From: Psettodes erumei | Lineage: Eukaryota; Chordata; Actinopteri; Pleuronectiformes; Psettodidae | NCBI GenBank assembly: GCA_016785225.1 | Contig: JAFBJZ010000343.1 | Span: 62,001-126,000 of the forward strand | Length of the DNA: 64,000 bases | Direction of reading: 5' to 3' | Shown here: piece after piece, positions 57,039 to 64,000 of the stretch | How the letters are laid out: every line of letters begins with the position of its first letter | How positions within the stretch are numbered: position 1 is the first letter of the stretch | Notes under the pieces: generated by a model | The model's input: the letters and a program-made list of their open reading frames with translations, nothing else | Told to the model about the DNA's origin: nothing | Database searches by the model: none | Translations under genes and position numbers: made by a program

Positions 57039-57350
57039 TTTTTTTAGTAGAGTTAACTTGTGAGTCCTTGTTAAACATTACATAAATTTATGGGCTATGT
57101 CCACCTGAAGCAAATAACGTTTTTCACTAGAATACAAAGTTTGACTAAGTTGCATTAACTCATCACTGATGATGTGTCCCAGCGCATCCGAAGATGTATC
57201 TTTCATCAGTATAATCTGGCACAGCCAGTGGCACCCAGGAAGAGGCTGGGAGACAATCAGGAAAAGACTGGTAATGACTGGAGAGACAGATGACAGCCGG
57301 AAAGACGGTACCTGGGGCAGGAAGGGGTGGCATCCTGACTTGCATCTTCC
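57039..57350. other. Possible 5' leader of the zinc-finger LINE
   Basis: About 310 bp between the solo LTR and the first recognisable LINE codons. From about 57170 the composition becomes GC-richer and purine-rich like the LINE that follows, so it may be its leader or upstream coding sequence. No motif confirms this. Confidence 0.3.
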
Positions 57351-58620
57351 ATGAGGAGGAACGCAGAAGAAGCTACAGATCGTCTTACTGAGAAATACTC
57401 CCAAGGGAACCTGAGGGGGGGCGGGGGGATGAGTTCCCTAACAGGATTGATACAACATTTGACGACCTCGGCAAACGGCTTGACAACAACAACAGAAAGA
57501 TGCATTTGCAGGAAGGTCTGCAAGAACAAGCATGGCCTGAAGATTCATCAGGGCCACATGAAATGCTTGTTGCTGGAGGGTGTGACACAGCGCACAGGAT
57601 TGATTCCTGGTGAGACGACGGAGGGGCCCCGCCGGGAGACAACCCACAGAGCCCAGAACCTCCATGTGCCAAGCTCTCCAGCTGCTAGCAAGACATGCCA
57701 GCAGCCTTGTATCAAATGGCCTCCTGCCAGCCAGCACGGAGTGTGGCACCAATTCGATGAGGATGCAGCCAGACTCTACGAATCAACAGTAAAGGGGGAT
57801 GTTAACAGATGGCTCCAGACTATGAGTACCATCATTTTCACTTTTGGAGCAGAAAGGTTTGATGTGAAAGAGGGCAAGTCCAGCAGACCCAGCCACACCA
57901 TGAACCGAAGGGCTGAGAAAATCCACCGATTGCAGCAAGAACTTCAAACTCTCACAAAACAATACAAGACAGCAAGTGAGGAGGAGAAACCACCACTGGC
58001 TGAGCCCCCCAGCTATCCAGGCAACCATTAAGGAGCTTGAGACTTGGCTATCGGTGGTAGACAAGTCTGGATTTCCTGGGAGGTTTAAGGCAGGAATTTA
58101 TCAGCATGGCGTCCTACCCCGGGAACTCTGGCCTCTGTTGGTGTATGAGGTGGCCCTGTTGACAGTGGAAACCCTGGAGAGAAAAATAAGCAGCTAGCTC
58201 CACAGGCGGCTGGGTCTACCCCGCAGCCTCTGCAGCGCAGCACTATGGGAAGACCAACAAACTCCAGCTCCCTTTCAGCACCTTTGAAGAGGAGTTCAGA
58301 GTCTCTTGGATGAGAGAGGCTATGCTCTATTGGGACTCCCAGAACTCAACAGTGGCAGCAGCAGGCATCATAGTGCATTCAGGCAGGAAGTGGAGAGCTC
58401 AGGAAGGGCTGGACGCAGCAGAATCCCAGCTGAGGCAGAGGGTCTTGATGAGCACAGTGGCAACAGGGTGTGCAGCGTTTGGTGCCTTCCCTCAGCCTTG
58501 CTAGGAGAAGGCACACGGCAAGGACAACTAGTCTTGAAGGAGGTGTGGGCAGAACTTGAGGAGCAACAGACCAGCATGACGGTGGGCATGCAGCAGCAAG
58601 CAAAGAAGTAGTAAATAAAG
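57351..58620 (+). pseudogene. Zinc-finger LINE pseudogene with internal deletion
   Basis: The first frame (57351-58031, 226 codons) has a Cys/His finger CRKVCKNKHGLKIHQGHMKC (about residues 53-72), then IKWPPASQHGVWHQFDED (about 122-139), GDVNRWLQTM and NRRAEKIHRLQQELQTL. After residue 210 or so it passes, with a frame change, into IKELETWLSVVDKSGFPGRF and YQHGVLPRELWPLLVYEVAL (57976-58197), then HSGRKWRAQEGLDAAESQLR (about 58374-58433) and a final GMQQQAKK. These blocks belong to a fish LINE type with N-terminal zinc finger and, probably, a restriction-like C-terminal nuclease (R2/NeSL-like grouping; uncertain). The polymerase core between the two halves is deleted, several stops and frame changes are present, and the nuclease end is missing where the Penelope-like element begins. 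Confidence 0.75.
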
Positions 58621-58640
58621 CAACTGGACTAACCTCGTGT

Positions 58641-58682
58641 GAGTCGAAGACGTTTCACCTCTCATCCGAGAGGCTTCTTCAG
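58641..58682 (-). ncRNA. Structured tail of the Penelope-like element (stem-loop, ribozyme-like core)
   Basis: A six-pair stem (CCTCTC 58658-58663 with GAGAGG 58668-58673, loop of 4) sits inside an outer GAAGA/TCTTC pairing (58646-58650 with 58676-58680). On the minus strand it contains GGATGAG followed four bases later by GAAAC, reminiscent of the CUGAUGAG...GAAAC core of hammerhead ribozymes, which are known in Penelope-like elements. The core is imperfect, so ribozyme activity is speculative. Confidence 0.3.
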
Positions 58683-58793
58683 TTCTGAAAGTCTGGTGGG
58701 GAGTAACTGATATTTATCTACCAGGAGGAAGGTGGTGGAAACGATGGTCATAAGACCCGAAACCAAACGACATGTTAGATGTAAACAGAGTCG

Positions 58794-60104
58794 TTAGTTT
58801 TGATGGGCGGTCGTTAACCCTCCCCGCCCTCTCGGGGTTTTTTTGGTTTCACCTGTCTGCAGGTGAGAACGGCGGCTGCACCTCCTTGGGAGGGAGCTGA
58901 GAACAGCATTGTATGTGGGTGATAGGTGGTGTCTGAGGCCCCCTCCTCTGTTCAAAGACGGTCGTTCTAGCTTGACATGAATGGCTTCTTTGACCCCTCT
59001 CTCAAACCATCTGTCCTCCCTAGCTAGAACGCGCACCTTGTGGTTTTCAAAGGAGTGCCCCTTCTCCTTGAGGTGAATGTGGACTGCTGAGTCCTGGCCT
59101 GTGGTGGTGGCCCTCCTGTGCTGTGCCATGCGTTTGTGTAGCGGCTGCTTAGTCTCTCCAATATACAGGTCAGAGCATTCCTCATTGCACTGCACTGCGT
59201 ACACAACATTGCTTTGTTTTTCCCTTGGAATTTTATCCTTGGGATGGACAAGCTTCTGCCTCAGTGTGTTGCTGGGCTTAAAGTGTACTGGGATCTGGTG
59301 GGTGTTAAAGATCCTCCGGAGTTTCTCCGCAACCCCTGCCACATATGGGATGACAATATTATTTCTTTTCTTGTGGTCCTCGTCTTTCTTATCCTCCCTG
59401 GGCTTTCTAGCTGTTTTGATAAAGGCCCAGTTTGGATATCCACAAGTTTGAAGAGCAGAGTGAATATGTTTGTGTTCCCTTCTTTTACCATCTGTTTTGG
59501 ATGGGATATTTGTCGCTCTGTGTTTCAGCGTACGGATCACCCCAAGTTTGTGTTCCAGTGGGTGGTGGGAATCAAACAGGAGGTATTGATCCGTGTGCGT
59601 GGGTTTCCTATAGACCCTGATGTTGAGTTCCCCATTAGTTTCAATGTGCACCAAGCAATCTAGAAACGCCAGACAGTTATCTTTGACATCCTCTCTTGTG
59701 AATTGGATGTTTTTGTCCACTGAGTTGAGGTGTTTTGTGAAAGGTTCAACTTCACTTTTCCTGATGGTGACCCATGTGTCATCCACATATCTGAACCAAT
59801 GCCTCGGAGGGTGGCCACTGAAGGTTCTCAGGGCCGCCGCCTCCATCTCTTCCATATACAGGTTAGCTACAATCGGGGATACTGGGGATCCCATGGCACA
59901 GCCGTGTTTTTGCCTGTAGAAGCCACCGTTGTACTGGAAGTAAGTAGTGCTGAGGCAAAGGTCAAGGAGGTCACACACCTGTTCTGGTGAGAGGTTGGTC
60001 CTTTCTGACAGAGTGTTGTCAAGTAGTAGCTTATTCTTAACTGTCTGTACTGCGTCCCCAGTGGGAATGCAAGTGAAAAGCGATGTCACGTCATATGAAA
60101 CCAT
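58794..60104 (-). CDS. Penelope-like reverse transcriptase / GIY-YIG endonuclease, N-terminally truncated (436 codons open)
   Basis: The frame is uninterrupted. Reverse transcriptase motifs are SYDVTSLFTCIPT (residues 3-15, motif A with Asp5), KHGCAMGSPVSPIVANLYME (66-85, motif B) and FRYVDDTW (104-111, catalytic Asp pair). CLAFLDCLVHIETNGEL and VYRKPTHTDQYL (about 144-175) follow, typical of the thumb in Penelope-like and telomerase-related enzymes. The C-terminal nuclease has VVYAVQC (300-306, in place of GIY), DLYIGETKQPLHKRMAQHRR (312-331) with the catalytic Arg, Cys306/Cys310 and His residues near 342-350 as a likely zinc site, and KEAI with Glu373. The enzyme nicks DNA and copies the element RNA at the nick. 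The Met at 60104 lies in motif A and is not the native start; full-length proteins are nearly twice as long. Confidence 0.92.
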   Translation of the reverse strand: MVSYDVTSLFTCIPTGDAVQTVKNKLLLDNTLSERTNLSPEQVCDLLDLCLSTTYFQYNGGFYRQKHGCAMGSPVSPIVANLYMEEMEAAALRTFSGHPPRHWFRYVDDTWVTIRKSEVEPFTKHLNSVDKNIQFTREDVKDNCLAFLDCLVHIETNGELNIRVYRKPTHTDQYLLFDSHHPLEHKLGVIRTLKHRATNIPSKTDGKRREHKHIHSALQTCGYPNWAFIKTARKPREDKKDEDHKKRNNIVIPYVAGVAEKLRRIFNTHQIPVHFKPSNTLRQKLVHPKDKIPREKQSNVVYAVQCNEECSDLYIGETKQPLHKRMAQHRRATTTGQDSAVHIHLKEKGHSFENHKVRVLAREDRWFERGVKEAIHVKLERPSLNRGGGLRHHLSPTYNAVLSSLPRRCSRRSHLQTGETKKTPRGRGGLTTAHQN

Positions 60105-60125
60105 GGTTTCCTCTGGGACCAGGTT

Positions 60126-60282
60126 TCAGAGGTGGGTCATTACAAGGCAGAGAGGAACAATGTGCTGAAGTTAGCATTAGTGATAAACAGGAAGACTGCT
60201 GATTACAGTAGTGCTCACGTGCTGGTCTCATATCGTGGACTGAATTATTAGGAATTGAAAGTCCAACTCAAAACAGTATACT
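60126..60282. other. Short spacer
   Basis: AT-rich spacer between the Penelope-like and Tc1-like relics; nothing recognised. Confidence 0.4.
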
Positions 60283-60735
60283 ATACAGTGCCCCCCCTCA
60301 CTTTTTGCACACTTAAGATTGTAGTGGATTTAATTTTAAATGGATAATATTGTCATTATGTATCATTGAATGTGGATTGATGGGGAAAAGTGGCAAAGTG
60401 GACAAATGACCCTGACAGCATGAGGGAAAAAAAGATTCTTTGGTCTCATGAGACAGAAGTTGAACTCTGAGCAGAACTCAAAATGCAATGACTTGTGAGC
60501 ACCAGGCACTGCTCATCATCTGGCTAGCACCATCTCTATAAGGAAGCATGGTGGTGGCAGTATCATGCTATGGGGGGCTTCTCAGTGGCAGGGACATGGA
60601 TACTGGTCAAAACTGAGGGAAGGATCAATGCTGCCTAGTACAGAGAGGTCCTTGAAGAAAACCTGCTCCAGAGTGCAAGATGATCAGTCTCTGACTGTCA
60701 CTGAGTGGCCCAGACTTAAACCACCAAACAAGAAC
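60283..60735 (+). pseudogene. Tc1-like transposon relic with deleted transposase
   Basis: The sequence opens with ATACAGTGCCCCCC, similar to termini of fish Tc1-like elements. Translated blocks are a KILWSHETEVEL-like segment (about 60430-60466), the catalytic-region segment KHGGGSIMLWG (about 60546-60578), an ENLLQSAR segment (about 60658-60680) and VTEWP (about 60697-60711). The last is the remains of the EWPxQSPDLNP motif. Several internal deletions and frame changes are present, the DNDPKH catalytic block is missing, and the far terminal repeat was not found. This is a dead copy of a common fish family. Confidence 0.7.
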
Positions 60736-62378
60736 TGTGACGTAGCTTGGCGTTCCTCTGCCATAGAGCTCTATTGTCATCCAATCAATTGTCAATCAAT
60801 CAAATGTATAGAGAGCCAGATTAATTTGTTGTTGGTTTAGGGTCTTTAATAGGATTTCCTGACAAGAAGGAAGATACAGAATAAATCCAGCATTATTATT
60901 AGGAAGTTGAAATGTTCTTTATTACTGCAATGTTCACTTTGGGCACTATTTGTCTCTTTGACAATCGGTGGAGTTCTGACAATATTCAACTTGCAGAATT
61001 CCCCCTGAAAGTCAAATGACCTTAACTAGGACTACATGTACGCCCAATATTCATAATGGTTTACTAAATAATGACGTGAGTCCAAGGAATAGAATGGGTA
61101 AAGTACAAAAAGTAAATGGATTTAGTTGTGCTGAGTTGCGATGACTTGCGATGAGTTTAAGAGAGTTGTGAGATCTAACAGAAAGTCATGTGTGCTGTAA
61201 ACAGCTGATGACGAATCATCCAACTGTGCTTACACAAAACTGCACTTTTAAGTGTTACCTTGTCTTGTGTAATGTTGGCTTGGTGCAAAATGTTTGTGAA
61301 TTGAGGTCTGATACTTCATCTGTCTGTCCTGAGCTTTTTTTATGTTTGTTTCTTTGTTTTTTCGGAAAGAGCCCAAGGGAGGCCTTATTACCATGCATCT
61401 AATATGTTCACAGCTGCAAATAATGATATCTTAGGTCAGAGCAAAGCAGCACATCTTTACATTGGAGATGCTGAAAATAGAAATGTTCGGGCTAGGTTGA
61501 GGATTTCGCAAGTTCGGCTTAGAGCAGGGGGTATAGCTTTACTCTTAAAAGCTGCTCCAGGTTACTCTGACTCAAACTGTAATGTCATTCGTACCTGTAA
61601 CACCCATGCAAATAGCTTACTGCCTGCATGCTGTAGTCTAAATAGTCTGTGGTTTTGGTGTTTAGTCACAGTGAATAACATTAGAGTGTTATATAAACTC
61701 TGAGGATTTGATCCAATTAGCATGTCATGCTGTGAGATTGAAAACAAGCTTTTCTGCAGTGTTTCCACGTTCAGCCAGCAGAGACAAGCTACTGTCACAA
61801 TAGAAACCAGCAGAGAGATGTTTTGGGCTGCGGAGAACATTGTCTGGATATTAATTACATATTCCAGTTCCTTGAACTTGTCCATTCTCCAGAGACAAGG
61901 CATTGTGGGAGGGCTGCAGAGTCAGATTTGAGTCAAACAGACAAATCACACAGAGCCAGGCTCTGTCTGTTATTCATCCTTTACTCGTCATTATTCAGCT
62001 TCCTCTGTGGAGTTATCAGCCCCTTTCTGAATTGGTAGCTGACACCTTTTTTGAATCATTTGTCATTCCTTTGGATATTTGTGCCATAAAGGGCTTAAGT
62101 AGTCTGGAATTAGTGAGGGAGGGCTGTTTGTTAAATGATCTCCATGCCCCCTAGGGATGTAGACCTCAATCTATTTGGATGTGGGCTGGGTTTATAGCTT
62201 GTAAGCCTATTAGTCCCCTCTGATTCAAAAACACCACATTGTGTGTACAATGGTTACATTGATTGCATTCAGTCCTCATTCCACCAGTTGGTTACACACG
62301 TCCGTGCAGCCAGATGTACTGGATGTAAAAAACAAACCAATTTAAAGAGTGTGTGTTAATACTACACAGCACACACGG

Positions 62379-62379
<1 letters not shown>
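60736..62379. other. Non-coding stretch, nothing recognised
   Basis: No motif on either strand. Open frames up to 113 codons (61562-61903, -) overlap others and lack support. Confidence 0.5.

Positions 62380-62423
<44 letters not shown>
62380..62423. repeat. (AC)n microsatellite
   Basis: About 22 AC units, the longest dinucleotide run in the window. Confidence 0.97.
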
Positions 62424-62424
<1 letters not shown>

Positions 62425-64000
62425 CATAACGGTGTAGTTTATTCTGTCCAAGTGGAGTGTGTTTGTGTTGTCACTAACTCACATCTTTGTAGTGGGGACT
62501 TCTTTCATGAGAAGCTTTTTAATAAAAAGACTAAAGGATGAGGGACACTACTGGGTGATGCTTGATTTAATTAATTCATCAGACATTCCAAGAATGATAA
62601 TGAAATTATCATAATTATCATATTAATAATAATGAAATTTTTCAGATATTATTTTAAAGATACTAACCCAACAGGCCTGAACTTTTTATTAGTGTAGAAT
62701 TAATTGGATTAATAGCTTGGTCTTGGTCATAATAGCTTGGATGACTTCTGATTTAAATGCTTGATCCTTTGCACAAGTAGTCTTATTTTGCATTTCGGAA
62801 ACATTCTGTCATTGCCAGTAATGTTAGCTACCCTTTGTTGATGGAATTAAGAATCAAATTTAAATCTACACTGTAAATTCAAACAAGGTACAAAAACATA
62901 TGAGCCAGTTTCCTAAAAAGCAGAGCTGATGTTAAGTGGCCTGTGATCCTAGCAGTCAAAGCATTTCTTGGTTATTTGGTCAGGTGTATTGTTCCTGATA
63001 TGCAACCTTTTGGTGAAAATGAAACTTAGGTTTGTACATGCTTTCCAGCATCGCAGTCTCTCTCTGTATTTTCAGAAATAATGAGGTTTAAACCACCTCT
63101 GTTATAGATTTTTCGAGTAGCATTAACAGTTTTTTTTGTACTTAAAGTTTACATCAGTAACAAGTAAAGAATAAATACAGCCTGTCAACTTTTAAACTTC
63201 TTCGAATAATGAATGTTAATGCTCATCTTAAACTAAGCCCAGAAACTGAGGGAACTCTGAATGATCTCTGTTTCTACACCTTGTCAGCTTCTTGTGTCTT
63301 AAGCTTGCAAATTACTCCAAGTTTGCCCTGTTTCCCACATGATTCTAATGGAGCTCTCATTTTTGCTTCTAAACTTGTCAGAACACTGCATGTAACCCCC
63401 TGGCTCATCAGATCCAGTGGGGGTCTGTTCCGCTCATGAGAGAACGTCATTCTGGGCTCCTGTTTGGGCAGTGGCCGATCAGCCTCGGTCAGCAAAATGG
63501 CCCTGCTATGCCGCTGAAAGATCTGGCTGTTGTGCAACTCAATCTGAATATTTAATCATCGGCTCTCTGCAAACATAAAGGAGCAGGATATTTGGCCTCG
63601 GAGGACAAATGTAAGGAACCTGTGGATGACAGGGGAAGCCACAGCCATGTCAGCACTGATTCAGAGGAGGCTGCATTTGGCTGGTGGTTGCAAGCTTCTG
63701 CTGTTAGTCTGAGATCAACAGCAAAGCCAATATTTTATGGAATAAACATGGCAATAAGGGGTTGTTCCAGCAAATAATATGCATCTTTTCTCCTTGAAGA
63801 AGGAAGCATATTGCCAGCCCCCACAAATATCATCTTGATGAGCTGTCATCTATCCTGAGGCTGAGAGAAGAGCATCTGTATGGCTCAAGCAGCAGACGGT
63901 CACTGGAACCAATCAGCAGTTAAAAAAAGAAAAGCTGACATACAGAATCTTTTTCAACTTTTACTTCTTCAGTTCTAAGTTTTCTTTTCTTTCCTCTTTC
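62424..64000. other. Non-coding stretch, nothing recognised
   Basis: AT-rich, no gene, RNA or transposon motif recognised. Open frames at 63209-63777 are 60-90 codons and unsupported. Confidence 0.5.

Larger units (their letters stand above)
58621..60125 (-). mobile_element. Penelope-like element, 5'-truncated
   Basis: The minus-strand ORF 58794-60104 is followed by about 170 bp of 3' tail containing a strong stem-loop (58646-58680). The homology starts at reverse transcriptase motif A, with only a few codons (about 60125) before it, so roughly the N-terminal half of the usual protein is missing. The far end meets the zinc-finger LINE relic near 58620. I could not identify a target duplication or the terminal repeats common in this class. 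Confidence 0.88.

Noticed and set aside
59077..59990. Plus-strand frames (up to 149 codons) opposite the Penelope-like ORF
   Set aside because: They are shadows of the minus-strand reverse transcriptase/nuclease frame, which carries all the motifs.
1..64000. CRISPR array, phage, toxin or bacterial operon
   Set aside because: No regular repeat-spacer pattern, no ribosome-binding-site-spaced frames, and the content is plainly vertebrate with introns and vertebrate transposons.

Overview
The window looks like a gene-poor stretch of a teleost (ray-finned fish) nuclear genome. Three things point there. It has long AT-rich non-coding DNA with many CA/GT, GA, ATT and AT microsatellites. Its set of mobile elements is typical of fish: a chromodomain Ty3/gypsy retrotransposon, L1-like and CR1/L2/Rex-type LINEs, a Penelope-like element with a GIY-YIG nuclease, several hAT and Tc1-like transposons, and a solo LTR. 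The 3' tails of its LINE relics carry simple repeats such as GATTCT, ATTCT and TTATC. I found no exon of a recognisable host protein, no rRNA, tRNA or CRISPR array, and no bacterial-type operon. All coding sequence I can name belongs to transposable elements, mostly broken.

Layout: 1-8186 is non-coding with microsatellites. 8187-10580 holds a LINE C-terminal relic (+), a CpG-rich block resembling an LTR with its polypurine tract (-), and a LINE 5' fragment (-) whose 5' end lies close to a LINE 3' tail (+). 13221-13660 resembles an old gypsy-type LTR. 19855-21520 is a hAT transposon (-) whose transposase gene still shows a 75-nt intron; it is cut off at 21520, where a Ty3/gypsy chromovirus (+, 21521-26568) begins inside its own 5' LTR. 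That element keeps gag, protease, reverse transcriptase, RNase H, integrase, chromodomain, polypurine tract and a 3' LTR with a TATA-like box, but carries frameshifts.

33660-36040 is a three-level nest: a dispersed repeat interrupted by a 5'-truncated L1-like element (-), itself interrupted by a 5'-truncated LINE (-). Candidate target-site duplications flank both insertions. 37570-38290 is a second, internally deleted L1-like copy. Short relics (a SINE-like repeat, Tc1-like transposase scraps, LINE tails) lie at 27600, 29474, 37085, 39990, 43770 and 51634.

55431-57033 is a solo LTR (TG...CA, 5-bp duplication gtttg) interrupted by an internally deleted hAT element (55766-56953, 7 of 8 bp duplication). 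Next to it, a zinc-finger LINE pseudogene (+, 57351-58620) meets a Penelope-like element (-, 58621-60125) tail to tail; the latter keeps an uninterrupted 436-residue reading frame. A deleted Tc1-like transposon follows at 60283-60735. The remainder to 64000 is microsatellite-bearing non-coding DNA.

I found no convincing new cellular system. The points most worth checking are the predicted self-primed reverse transcription of the chromovirus, the nested insertions with duplications, the possible twin-primed LINE, the CpG-rich block and the structured tail of the Penelope-like element. Family assignments rest on motif recognition, not database searches.
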